Assembly (NCBI GenBank): GCA_903789535.1 | Contig: CAIFES010000004.1 | Span: forward strand, 111,712 to 175,711 | Origin: an uncultured Aeriscardovia sp. | Lineage (GTDB): Bacteria > Actinomycetota > Actinomycetes > Actinomycetales > Bifidobacteriaceae | Reading direction: 5' to 3' | Length of the DNA stretch: 64,000 bases | Part shown: positions 7,791-15,538 of the stretch, one piece after another | How the letters are laid out: each line of letters opens with the position of its first letter | How positions within the stretch are numbered: the stretch's first letter is position 1 | Position numbers and translations under genes: made by a program | The notes under the pieces: model-generated | Database searches by the model: none | The model's input: only the letters and a program-made list of their open reading frames with translations | Told to the model about the DNA's origin: nothing

Positions 7791-8744
7791 ATGACTTCCA
7801 CCACACCGCTCACCGGTGAGCAATACACCATCCGTCACGGCGACTATGAGGCGACCGTCTGCGAGCAGGGCGCCATCCTGCGCGTGCTGCGCTGGCAGGG
7901 CACCGACCTGATCGCGCCGTTCGACCCCGACAAGCCGGTCCCGTGCTGCAACGGCTACATGCTGGTGCCCTACCCGAACCGCATCGAGGGCGGCCGCTAC
8001 ACGTTCGAGGGCAGGACGTACCAGTTCCCCATCGATGAGCCGGACCGCGACACCTCCCTGCATGGCACGGGCTATCGCTCGTTCTGGGTGTGCGAAAGCA
8101 AGAGCGATGACTCCGTCACCCTCGTGTGGCGCAATGCCGCCGACGCGGTCAGCTATCCGTTCAAGGTCCGCGCCCGTGTACGCTATACGCTCACCGATGA
8201 CGGCCTTGAGCTGTCGATGACGGGCATCAACGATGGCACCGTGGACGCCCCGTGGGCGTTCGGCATCCACCCCTGGCTGTCGAACGGCAAGAATCTGTAT
8301 GGCAATGACCCGATTCTCGAGCAGAACGCCAAGTGCTCGCTCAGGCTGGGCGCCCGCACGCATGTGACTGTGGACGGCAATCTCGTTCCCAACGGCACGG
8401 AAAGCGTGGAGAACACGCGGTTCGACCTGCGGCACACGACCGTGCTCGGCGACCTCGTGTTCGATGACGCCTGGACTGACGTCGACCGCGATGAGGACGG
8501 CTATTCCAGCGCCACGTTCACCCGCCCGGATGGGGTCAGCCTCACGCTTCGTGCCGATCGGACGTTCAATGCCTGGCAGGTGTGCACCGGCACGGGCTTC
8601 CCGGCCGAGAGTCATCCCTCGGGTGTTGCTGTCGAGCCGATGACCGCCTACGCCAACGCCTTCCGTACGGGCAAGGATCTGGTCACGCTCAGGCCCGGCC
8701 AGGAGTACACGAGCGTCATCCGCTTCAGCGCCACGAAAGACTGA
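7791..8744 (+). CDS. galM: Aldose 1-epimerase (mutarotase)
   Basis: A 317-residue enzyme interconverting alpha and beta anomers of aldohexoses such as galactose and glucose. The galactose-mutarotase fold shows CCNGYMLVPYPNRIEGGRYTF, which contains the substrate-binding NR, DTSLHGTGYRSFWV with the conserved His, APWAFGIHPWL with the catalytic His, and AVEPMTAYANAF with the catalytic Glu. The ATG at 7791 is preceded by AAAGGAG at ideal spacing; the frame is open 60 bases further upstream without support. It fits the Leloir pathway for lactose and milk-oligosaccharide use, although no galactose operon partners are adjacent. Confidence 0.92.
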   Translation: MTSTTPLTGEQYTIRHGDYEATVCEQGAILRVLRWQGTDLIAPFDPDKPVPCCNGYMLVPYPNRIEGGRYTFEGRTYQFPIDEPDRDTSLHGTGYRSFWVCESKSDDSVTLVWRNAADAVSYPFKVRARVRYTLTDDGLELSMTGINDGTVDAPWAFGIHPWLSNGKNLYGNDPILEQNAKCSLRLGARTHVTVDGNLVPNGTESVENTRFDLRHTTVLGDLVFDDAWTDVDRDEDGYSSATFTRPDGVSLTLRADRTFNAWQVCTGTGFPAESHPSGVAVEPMTAYANAFRTGKDLVTLRPGQEYTSVIRFSATKD

Positions 8745-8870
8745 GACGAGACCGGCATGACAACCGGGGAAACAGACGAATGTCACATAGCATGACCGTC
8801 GCGGGCATAACGCGCGTCGCGTCGTGGTGGGATAATCCCTCTGTCGTATAAACGAGCGTAAGGAGTGATC

Positions 8871-8945
8871 ATGGGAAAGCGTGGACGCATGCGTCGCGAC
8901 CGCCGCAAGAAGCCGGCGAATCACGGCAAGAGGCCGACCGCGTGA
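8871..8945 (+). CDS. 24-residue actinobacterial ribosomal protein (bL37-like)
   Basis: A 24-codon gene encoding a very basic peptide that begins MGKRGRMRRDRRKK and ends NHGKRPTA. Of its residues, 12 are Lys or Arg. Length, composition and the NHGKRP ending match the tiny large-subunit protein described as bL37 in mycobacterial ribosomes; that assignment is from memory of the family. AAGGAG lies seven bases before the ATG, and GATAAT and TATAAA sequences upstream could be a -10. A CTGTCA/TGACAG inverted repeat follows at 8960-8983. It is too short for most automatic gene callers. Confidence 0.72.
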   Translation: MGKRGRMRRDRRKKPANHGKRPTA

Positions 8946-9004
8946 GTCGGCATGCCTGAAGACTGTCATCGATACCGACTGACAGCCTGAATGGCATATA
9001 AAGA

Positions 9005-9187
9005 GAGGGGGGGCCCCCCCCCACCGGGGGGGGCGCCCGGGGGGTTGGGGGCGGGTTTGTGGGGGGGTTTGTTTGGAGGGTATTGGGGGCCGACAGGCCC
9101 CCCCCTCACCGCCCCGAGCCCCCCCCAACCACCCATTCAAAATAATAAACCCCCCCCCCCCCCCCCCCCCGGGCGGCCCGCCCCCTC
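9005..9187. repeat. G/C homopolymer block, suspected assembly artefact or long hairpin
   Basis: About 180 bases are built almost only of G-runs followed by C-runs, including a run of over 20 C. The outer edges ATAAAGAGAGGGGGGG (from 8998) and CCCCCTCTCTTTAT are inverted copies of each other, so the left half is roughly the reverse complement of the right half. Nothing like it occurs elsewhere in the window. Low-quality consensus or an assembled inverted read pair is the likeliest cause. Confidence 0.7.
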
Positions 9188-9189
9188 TC

Positions 9190-9240
9190 TTTATCGGACA
9201 GTTTATCTGACTCGTTTATCGTCCCAGTTTATCGGACCAG
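9190..9240. repeat. Four direct repeats with core TTTATC
   Basis: TTTATC occurs at 9190, 9202, 9215 and 9228, spaced 12, 13 and 13 bases, within units of consensus TTTATCGGACCAG. The first unit abuts the homopolymer block, so array length may be affected by the same sequence problem. Confidence 0.65.
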
Positions 9241-9371
9241 AACTGACGACCGCGACGAACTCTGATCGAACCGCGGCAAACCGGGACGAGTGTCGCTTCA
9301 CAAGAGCGATCGGCTCATCGCGACCATCAGCGACCGGCGCGACCCGCATCGCCATGACCCCCGTATCGCCA

Positions 9372-9827
9372 TCAGACAATCGGGATCTCACCGTCATGCG
9401 TGTCGCCAGTCGTCGACGTGATCGGTGCGGCGTGTGCCATCGAGCCGCGCCCGGCATCATCCGTGTTCTCCGACCCGTTGTCGCCGGAATCAGTCCCTGT
9501 CGCCGCGCTGTGCGCGTCCTGCTCCGTCACCTGTTCGAGGCACTTGCGGCAACGGCGTACAAGTGAGTCAGGCGCTTTCATGGGTCGCAGATACGCTTTC
9601 ATCTCGGCAATGAGATGACGTTCGAGGGCGGAGCAATCGGCGTTGATATCAAAGCGCTCGGTTCTAATCGACATGCGCCCGCAGAGCTGGTCATCGGACA
9701 GTCCTGCCTGATACAGATCATCGAAATCGTCCAGAGGCTCGACCTGTTGACACCCGGAGACGGATCCCACCATGCCACCGGATTCACAGCCATCCTCGGT
9801 CGCGCCGCTGCCGGTCGTCTCGTTCAT
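9372..9827 (-). CDS. Putative anti-sigma factor (RsrA-like, atypical)
   Basis: A 151-residue acidic protein encoded just downstream of the ECF sigma factor. The centre reads DCSALERHLIAEMKAYLRPM followed by KAPDSLVRRCRKCLEQ, giving C65, H71, C93 and C96 as possible metal ligands. In RsrA-type zinc anti-sigma factors the HxxxC and CxxC elements are fused as HxxxCxxC; here they are about 20 residues apart, so the assignment rests on position plus this Cys/His set. The first 50 and last 50 residues are low-complexity. Start: ATG at 9827 behind GGGGAGAAG; an upstream ATG lacks support. If correct it would hold the sigma factor inactive until thiol oxidation. Confidence 0.55.
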   Translation of the reverse strand: MNETTGSGATEDGCESGGMVGSVSGCQQVEPLDDFDDLYQAGLSDDQLCGRMSIRTERFDINADCSALERHLIAEMKAYLRPMKAPDSLVRRCRKCLEQVTEQDAHSAATGTDSGDNGSENTDDAGRGSMAHAAPITSTTGDTHDGEIPIV

Positions 9828-9974
9828 CGTCTTCTCCCCTGTCATTTTCCTGTCACACATCCCGTGCCGCGTATCATCCGCAACAGCCCGGCTGTGCAGC
9901 CCGGTCCACGCGTAGTCACGCATGGGCAGGTGTGTTCTGTCATTCTACTTTTCCTAACCTTCGCGCCTGACAGG

Positions 9975-10730
9975 CTATTCCCGTTTAGCCGAGCGCTGAG
10001 ACGGATCAGATCCGGAAACCACATGTTCGGAAACCGCATGCGGCGATGCGGATGCCCGCTGCTGCGCGGAAGAGGCCCGGGACGAGGCGGATGAGGAGGC
10101 CGACGACGGGTCGGAGGAGGTCGGGGCGAGATCGGCGAGCGCCTCGCGCAGCTGTCGGCGTGCCCGGTTGAGCCGGCTCATCACTGTGCCGATCTTGATG
10201 CCCTCCTCCTGTGCCACCTGCTTGTAGCTCTTGCCGTCGATCGCCGCAGAGATGAACACACGCCGGCGTTCGGGCGGCAGGGCATTGAGCGCGTTGATGA
10301 TCTCCGGGGTCACCGAGTCCGAGAGGTATTCCTGCTCGGCGGATTTGAGACCGGTGCCGCTGTGGTTGGACAGGTCGTACAGATCCCAGTCGTTGTACTC
10401 GCCGGTGGCATCATTGGCCCTGCGCGGACGCCGCTTCTTCTTCTGGTACGTGTTGAAGTAGGTGTTGCGCAGGAAGACAGTGAGCCATGCCTCGATGTTC
10501 GTGCCCTTTTTGAACGAGTCGAACGCCTTGTAGCCGCGCTCGAAGGTGTCCTGCACGAGGTCCTCGGCATCGTCGGGGTTGTTCGTGTATTTCATCGCCT
10601 GGCGGTAAAGCATGTCGAGGGCCGGCAGGGCGAGCCGCTCGAACTGCGCACGACGGCTGGTCCCGTCCGCTCCCCCGGAACGGACGTCGGTGCCATCGGT
10701 ACGCTGCGTGTCCTGCCCTGTTGTCGCCAT
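9975..10730 (-). CDS. ECF RNA polymerase sigma factor, SigR/SigH type
   Basis: A 251-residue ECF sigma factor. Region 2 reads FERLALPALDMLYRQAMKYT, then NNPDDAEDLVQDTFERGYKAFDSF and GTNIEAWLTVFLRNTYFN with the YQKKKRRP string typical of the SigR/SigH (oxidative and heat stress) subgroup. Region 4 has IINALNALPPERRRVFISAAIDG and YKQVAQEEGIKIGTVMSRLNRAR, the helix-turn-helix. A serine/alanine-rich tail of about 50 residues follows. The ATG at 10730 has no good Shine-Dalgarno, but a CACAAT lies seven bases upstream. It is divergent from a DEDDh exonuclease gene and precedes a candidate anti-sigma factor after 147 bases. Confidence 0.9.
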   Translation of the reverse strand: MATTGQDTQRTDGTDVRSGGADGTSRRAQFERLALPALDMLYRQAMKYTNNPDDAEDLVQDTFERGYKAFDSFKKGTNIEAWLTVFLRNTYFNTYQKKKRRPRRANDATGEYNDWDLYDLSNHSGTGLKSAEQEYLSDSVTPEIINALNALPPERRRVFISAAIDGKSYKQVAQEEGIKIGTVMSRLNRARRQLREALADLAPTSSDPSSASSSASSRASSAQQRASASPHAVSEHVVSGSDPSQRSAKRE

Positions 10731-10732
10731 GA

Positions 10733-10803
10733 CCCCTATTGTGCCACGCGACCACCACGCCGGCTTTCACCCCGCCCCGTCAGCGCACGGCGGCACAATG
10801 GGG
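10733..10803. promoter_or_regulatory. Mirror-image divergent promoters
   Basis: The region between the sigma factor and exonuclease genes is bounded by inverted copies of one sequence: CCCCTATTGTGCC (10733-10745) and GGCACAATGGGG (10792-10803). Each copy contains a CACAAT -10-like hexamer reading outward, 7 and 6 bases before the respective ATG. Both genes therefore probably give leaderless mRNAs from matched promoters. Confidence 0.55.
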
Positions 10804-10805
10804 AT

Positions 10806-11549
10806 ATGACTTCACTTGCCGACCAGCTCTCCGCGCTTGGCGCGCAGCCGGCCTCCACACCGCTGAAAGACGCGCTTCTGCTCGGTTTTGACACCGAGAC
10901 GACGGGCGTGGGACCTACTGACGCCATCGTCTCCGCCTCGCTCGTGCTGAGGGACCCGTCGACCGGTTTTGACGGCGACCGGCGCGGCGACTGGGTGATC
11001 AACCCGCATCGCACGATCTCACCGGCGGCGAGCGCGGTCAACGGTTTTACGAACGAGTACCTGCAGGAGCACGGCCAGCAGCCCCAAGAGGCGCTGGAGC
11101 AGATCGCCACGGTGGTCGCGCTGGCGCAGAACCGCAACATCCCGCTGCTCGCCTATAACGCGCCGTTTGACGTGCGCATGCTCCAGCATGATCTCTCCTA
11201 CTGGCATCTGCCCGGACTGGGCGCACGGATCAGCGGGCTGGATCTGCTCGTCGTCGATCCTCTGGTAATCGACCGCGCCATCTGCCACCGCCACGGCAAG
11301 CGCACGCTGACCGCGGCGAGCGAGTATTACCATGTAGCCCCGCATGGCGATTTTCACGACGCCGCCATCGACACGACGGCCGCACTCGACCTGATCGCAC
11401 CGATGTGTGCCTCCAGCGAGGAGCTCGCCAATCTGCCGCTCTCGCAGGTAATGGACTGGCAGCGCACTGCCCACAAGAAGTGGGCCGACAGCTTCAATGA
11501 GTGGCTCGCCCGAAAAGGCAGTCGGCAGATCTCCACCGACTGGCTGTAG
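10806..11549 (+). CDS. DEDDh 3'-5' exonuclease (DnaQ/epsilon-like)
   Basis: A 247-residue stand-alone exonuclease of the DnaQ fold. Exo I is LLLGFDTETTGVGPTDAI (DxE), Exo II is IPLLAYNAPFDVRMLQHDL (D), and Exo III is HGDFHDAAIDTTAALDL (HxxxxD), completing the DEDDh set. There is no BRCT or polymerase domain, so it is a free-standing repair or proofreading exonuclease rather than PolC. The family in actinobacteria is usually annotated as DNA polymerase III subunit epsilon; whether it joins the replisome is not shown by sequence. The ATG follows a CACAAT hexamer by six bases and lacks a Shine-Dalgarno. Confidence 0.88.
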   Translation: MTSLADQLSALGAQPASTPLKDALLLGFDTETTGVGPTDAIVSASLVLRDPSTGFDGDRRGDWVINPHRTISPAASAVNGFTNEYLQEHGQQPQEALEQIATVVALAQNRNIPLLAYNAPFDVRMLQHDLSYWHLPGLGARISGLDLLVVDPLVIDRAICHRHGKRTLTAASEYYHVAPHGDFHDAAIDTTAALDLIAPMCASSEELANLPLSQVMDWQRTAHKKWADSFNEWLARKGSRQISTDWL

Positions 11550-11699
11550 ACCACCGACTGGCTGTGAGGGTCGGTGACGATCCACGATCACCGACAGCAG
11601 CGCCGGACAGTGGCGGCATCCACTATCAGCGTTCACTCTCAATCGCCCTGCGACCGGCTTACCCGGTCCGGGTCAGCACGCACTGAGGAGCAGACATCT

Positions 11700-13346
11700 A
11701 TGGAAACATCCGGGAGCATGGACACGTTCCACGGGCAGATGGGCACGAAGACCGTCTTCGCGCTGCTCGCCTCCCATCGGCTGCTGCGCGAGGCGGTCAC
11801 ACCCGAGGGGGTATGGACGCTCGACGCGGACAAAATCCCCTCTCTCGCGGTGCGGACGGTCACCTATGACAGCCGCGCCGTCACAGCGGGGACGCTGTTG
11901 TTCTGCAAGGGCAATTTCAAAGACGACTACATCCGCCCGGCCGACGAGGCGGGACTTGCATGCTACATCAGCGAGAAGGTCTACTTCCCGCTCACCCACG
12001 CGCTCGGCTTCATCGTCACCGACGTGCGCAAGGCGATGGCCCTCGTCTGCGCCGAGTTCTATGGCCATCCCGAGCGCCACATGACGCTCATCGGCATCAC
12101 CGGCACAAAGGGCAAGACCACCACCGCCTACCTGCTGCACGCCATCCTCTCCGCCTCCAGCGGCGGCAGGTGTGCGATCATCGGCTCCGCGCTCGACTGC
12201 GTCGACGGGAAGAACTGGATCAAGACGAGCCTGACCACGCCCGAGTCGCCCGATCTGTTCGCCCTCATGCGCCAGGCCTTCGACCACGGCATGCGCTACT
12301 TCGTCATGGAGGTCAGCTCACAGGCCCTCAAGATCGACCGCGTCTATGGCATCACCTTCGATGTGGGCGCCTTCCTCAACATCTCGCCCGACCACATCTC
12401 CCCCAAGGAGCATCCGAGCTTCGAGGACTACTTCTACTGCAAGCGCACGCTCGCCTACCAGAGCCGGCGGCTGTTGTTCAACGCCGACCTGGGCGACAAG
12501 TCGGATCTGATCGCCGACACCGCGCGCCTGGCGGGCATCCCCACGGCCACCTTCGGCATGGACCCGGAAAACAGGCCGACGTTCCTCGCCTCCCCCGTGG
12601 ACGAGTCCGCCGCCCGCGAGAGCTCCTCGTTCGGCATGATCCGACGTGCGCCGGGAAGCGACACCCTGGTCCGTGAGGATCTGGGGACATATCACCTCGC
12701 GCTGCCGGGCGACTTCAACTATGCCAACGCGCTCGCCGCCGTCAGCCTCGCCGTGCTCGTGGGGGTGCCCGCCGATGATACGGCCAGCCTTCATGCGCTG
12801 GAGACGGTGACAGTCCCGGGCCGCATGGAACAGCTGCGCCTGCACGACGGCACCGAGGTGATCGTCGATTACGCCCACAACTATGCCAGCTTCATGGCGG
12901 TGCTCACCTATGCGCGCAACCGCTGGCACAACAGCAGGATCACCGTCGTCACCGGCTCGTCGGGCGGCAAGGCGTATGACCGGCGTGAGGGTATGGGCAA
13001 GGCGGTCTCCGCGCATGCCGACCGGCTCATCGCCACCACCGATGACGCGGACTTCGAGGATCCCAAGGCCATCGCCGACCAGATCATCGCGGCCGTGACC
13101 AACCCGCATGTGTCCACGTCCTTCATCGGCGACAGGCAGGAGGCCATCGCCGCCGCCGTGGACGATGCCCGCGCCGACAAAGCCGAGGATCCGTCCTGCC
13201 AGCCGGTCGTGCTCCTGCTGGGCAAGGGAGACGAGCCGTGGTATATCAGCCATGGCAGGAAGGTCGCCATGCCGGCCGATTCCGAATACATCCGTCAGAT
13301 CGACGCCGGAAAGACCGGCCGCAACACAGAACAGGACGCCAAATGA
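11700..13346 (+). CDS. murE: UDP-MurNAc-tripeptide synthetase MurE (non-diaminopimelate type)
   Basis: A 548-residue Mur ligase that adds the third stem-peptide residue to UDP-MurNAc-L-Ala-D-Glu. The N-terminal domain carries VTYDSRAVTAGTLLFCKG; the ATP loop is ITGTKGKTTTAYLLHAIL, and SSQALKIDRVYGITFDVGAF and VPGRMEQLRLHDGTEVIVDY follow. At the amino-acid selectivity loop, diaminopimelate enzymes have DNPR; here TTDDADFEDP reads DDAD, so a diaminopimelate substrate is unlikely and L-lysine or L-ornithine, as in bifidobacterial peptidoglycan, is inferred. The ATG at 11700 lies behind GAGGAG; one at 11718 is an alternative. It overlaps the next gene by ATGA and sits about 36 kb from the dcw cluster. 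Confidence 0.93.
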   Translation: METSGSMDTFHGQMGTKTVFALLASHRLLREAVTPEGVWTLDADKIPSLAVRTVTYDSRAVTAGTLLFCKGNFKDDYIRPADEAGLACYISEKVYFPLTHALGFIVTDVRKAMALVCAEFYGHPERHMTLIGITGTKGKTTTAYLLHAILSASSGGRCAIIGSALDCVDGKNWIKTSLTTPESPDLFALMRQAFDHGMRYFVMEVSSQALKIDRVYGITFDVGAFLNISPDHISPKEHPSFEDYFYCKRTLAYQSRRLLFNADLGDKSDLIADTARLAGIPTATFGMDPENRPTFLASPVDESAARESSSFGMIRRAPGSDTLVREDLGTYHLALPGDFNYANALAAVSLAVLVGVPADDTASLHALETVTVPGRMEQLRLHDGTEVIVDYAHNYASFMAVLTYARNRWHNSRITVVTGSSGGKAYDRREGMGKAVSAHADRLIATTDDADFEDPKAIADQIIAAVTNPHVSTSFIGDRQEAIAAAVDDARADKAEDPSCQPVVLLLGKGDEPWYISHGRKVAMPADSEYIRQIDAGKTGRNTEQDAK

Positions 13347-14368
13347 AAGTCATCGCCACCGACGCGGCAGCATACGAGAAGAAAGCGGCGGACATGTCGG
13401 TCGACCTCCCGCTCGAACAGACCGGCACATGGCGGCGCTTCCAGTCCTCCATCAACGGGCGCACGCCATGGCGGGGCGAGGATGACGGCTATCTGCTGCT
13501 CCAGTCAGACGAGGGTGAGGTCCGCGCTTTTATTACCTTCATCGAGTACGAGACGCACAGGTATCGTTTCCTGCGCGCCATGCACGGGCCGGCATGGGTG
13601 TCCGCCCCCTCCGAGCAAGAGGAGCGTCAGGCGCTCGACACCCTGCGGGCCTTCGTCAGGGCGCAGGCGCCGCGCACCGTGTTCCTGCGCCTGTCCGTCA
13701 TGCATGACTTCTCCGCTCAGGGCCTGACCTTCCCGACGCTCTCGACGGTGCCGTACGACCAGACGGTCGTGATCGACACGAGAGGCGGCGATGAGGCGAT
13801 CCTCTCGCGGATGAAGCCGCGCGGACGCCGCGATGTGCGCAAATCCATCCGCGAGTTCCCCGGCACGCTGGCCGATGAGAGCGAGCAGGCGGCCGCCTCG
13901 TTCAGCGACTATTACCGCGTGATGGCCGAGACCGGCGCCCGCGACGGCTTCCGCCCCGCCCCGCAGGGAGATTATGAGAAGATGATCCGCCTGCTCGGCC
14001 CGGAGCATTGCCGCGTGTTCGCCGCGCGCATCGACGGCAGGGTGGTCGCCTGGTCGCTCGTGACGCTCAGCGGCAGACGCGCCGTGCGGTTCTACGCCGC
14101 CATGCACAGCGACGCCATGCATCTGCACGCCACCGACCGGCTTGTCTACTGGGAGGCATGCGAGCTCGGCAGACGCAGCATCACCGATTACGACCTGATG
14201 GGCATCGGCGATGATTTCGCCCCGAGCCTCAAGGGCCTCAACGAGTTCAAGACGAAGTTCTCCAAACAGGTCACCCCCGTCGCCCCTGATCGCGACGTCG
14301 CCATCCGGACCGGCTTCTACAGCCTTCTGCGACACACAAAATCGTTACGAACGAGACTGCACCACTGA
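13343..14368 (+). CDS. FemABX-family aminoacyltransferase (first copy)
   Basis: A 341-residue peptidoglycan bridge enzyme of the FemX/MurM fold, which transfers amino acids from aminoacyl-tRNA to the side chain of the third stem residue. Diagnostic segments are VDLPLEQTGTWRRFQ near the N-terminus, TVPYDQTVVIDTRGGDEAILSRMK then GRRDVRKSIR, VVAWSLVTLSGRRAVRFYAAM, and DLMGIGDDF then LKGLNEFKTKFSKQV. Two GNAT-like lobes are expected; I see no obvious coiled-coil arm. The ATG overlaps the murE stop as ATGA, so it is co-translated with murE, which supports a role in modifying the residue MurE adds. Confidence 0.88.
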   Translation: MKVIATDAAAYEKKAADMSVDLPLEQTGTWRRFQSSINGRTPWRGEDDGYLLLQSDEGEVRAFITFIEYETHRYRFLRAMHGPAWVSAPSEQEERQALDTLRAFVRAQAPRTVFLRLSVMHDFSAQGLTFPTLSTVPYDQTVVIDTRGGDEAILSRMKPRGRRDVRKSIREFPGTLADESEQAAASFSDYYRVMAETGARDGFRPAPQGDYEKMIRLLGPEHCRVFAARIDGRVVAWSLVTLSGRRAVRFYAAMHSDAMHLHATDRLVYWEACELGRRSITDYDLMGIGDDFAPSLKGLNEFKTKFSKQVTPVAPDRDVAIRTGFYSLLRHTKSLRTRLHH

Positions 14369-14443
14369 GGGCCATGCGACGCCGCCAACAATCATCAAGA
14401 GCCGCATCTGAAGGATACTGAGAAGGACGAAGGAAGAGTCCAT

Positions 14444-15511
14444 ATGTTCTCGTGTGAAAAGACGGATGTCGTGCGGATGGAGGAGCTCGCCCATCAGGCC
14501 GGTCTCGCCCTGCCGATCGAGCAGACCAGCGTCTGGGCGGACTTCCAGTCGCGCACGCCGGGGCGCTCCGGCTGGGGCGCTGTTCTTCTGCGCCGTGACG
14601 GCAGGCTTGCGGCGGTCCTCTCGCTCATCGAGCTCCATACGCACGGTTACGTGTATCTGTTCAGCGAGCATGGGCCCGTCTGGCTGTCGACGCCGGATGC
14701 CCGACAGGAGCAGGAGGCTGTCGAGGCACTGCGCCGGTTCGTCCGCCGCGTCGATCCCCGCATCGTCTTCCTGCGCCTGTCGCTCAGGCAGCAGACCGGC
14801 ACGCATCCGGTCCTGTCCACAATCCCCTACGACACGACCGTCATCATGGATCTTTCCGGCGGACGCGACCAGATCCTCGCACGCATGTCCAAACACGGTC
14901 GTTATGACGTACGCCAGGCGCTGAGAAAGTCCCCGGCCGTCATCGCCGAAGAGACCGACAAGGCGTGCGCCGACTTCACGCCGTACTACGCGACAATGGA
15001 GCAGACGGCACGGCGGGACGGGTTCACGGCCGCCCCCGATGCCTACTACGACACGCTGCTGAGGGTGCTGGGCCGCGACCATTGCCGTCTGTACGCGGCC
15101 CGGGAGCAGGGGCACGTCACCGCCTGGCTCATCGTGACGCTAAGCGACAACCGTGCCGTCTACTACTTCGCCTCCAGCAGCACGCAGGCACAGCGCACGA
15201 ATGTGCCCGCGCTGCTGCTGTTCGAGACCGCCGTGGATCTGGGCTCACAGGGCTGCACACAGCTGGACCTGATGGGCGTGGGCAGCGACTTCTCCCCCAC
15301 CCTGCGCGGACTGAATGCTTTCAAGACGAAGTTCGCCAAAGGCACCGTCGCCGTCGCGCCCAGTCGTGACGTCCCTGTGCGGCCGGGGCTGTATGGGCTG
15401 CTGACCGTCGTCAGACGTGTGCGCGATGCGCTGCGTCGCGATCCGAGCGCGGCGAGGAAGCCGTCGCAGGCAAAGACGAAGACGGCGAAGAATTCCGCTT
15501 CCGAGCGCTGA
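14444..15511 (+). CDS. FemABX-family aminoacyltransferase (second copy)
   Basis: A 355-residue paralogue of the preceding gene. The same landmarks occur in the same order: LALPIEQTSVWADFQ, TIPYDTTVIMDLSGGRDQIL, GRYDVRQALRK, TAWLIVTLSDNRAVYYFASS and DLMGVGSDF then LRGLNAFKTKFAKG. A lysine-rich tail (AARKPSQAKTKTAKNSASER) distinguishes it. Two tandem FemABX enzymes would fit stepwise addition of at least two residues to the interpeptide bridge; the amino acids cannot be told from sequence. A GGAAG sequence precedes the ATG, and 75 bases separate the two copies. It ends 27 bases from the convergent smc gene. Confidence 0.88.
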   Translation: MFSCEKTDVVRMEELAHQAGLALPIEQTSVWADFQSRTPGRSGWGAVLLRRDGRLAAVLSLIELHTHGYVYLFSEHGPVWLSTPDARQEQEAVEALRRFVRRVDPRIVFLRLSLRQQTGTHPVLSTIPYDTTVIMDLSGGRDQILARMSKHGRYDVRQALRKSPAVIAEETDKACADFTPYYATMEQTARRDGFTAAPDAYYDTLLRVLGRDHCRLYAAREQGHVTAWLIVTLSDNRAVYYFASSSTQAQRTNVPALLLFETAVDLGSQGCTQLDLMGVGSDFSPTLRGLNAFKTKFAKGTVAVAPSRDVPVRPGLYGLLTVVRRVRDALRRDPSAARKPSQAKTKTAKNSASER

Positions 15512-15538
15512 CCGGCCGGTCCGGACGCACCGCAGCCG

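Larger units (their letters stand above)
8946..9371. other. Convergent intergenic region with anomalous sequence
   Basis: This stretch lies between the convergent bL37-like gene and the anti-sigma-like gene. It contains the small CTGTCA/TGACAG hairpin, an irregular block of G and C homopolymers (9005-9187), four short TTTATC repeats (9190-9240) and about 130 bases in which I see no gene. Confidence 0.7.

Noticed and set aside
8991..9566. Open frame across the G/C homopolymer block
   Set aside because: It encodes Pro/Gly runs produced by the homopolymers and is probably artefactual sequence.
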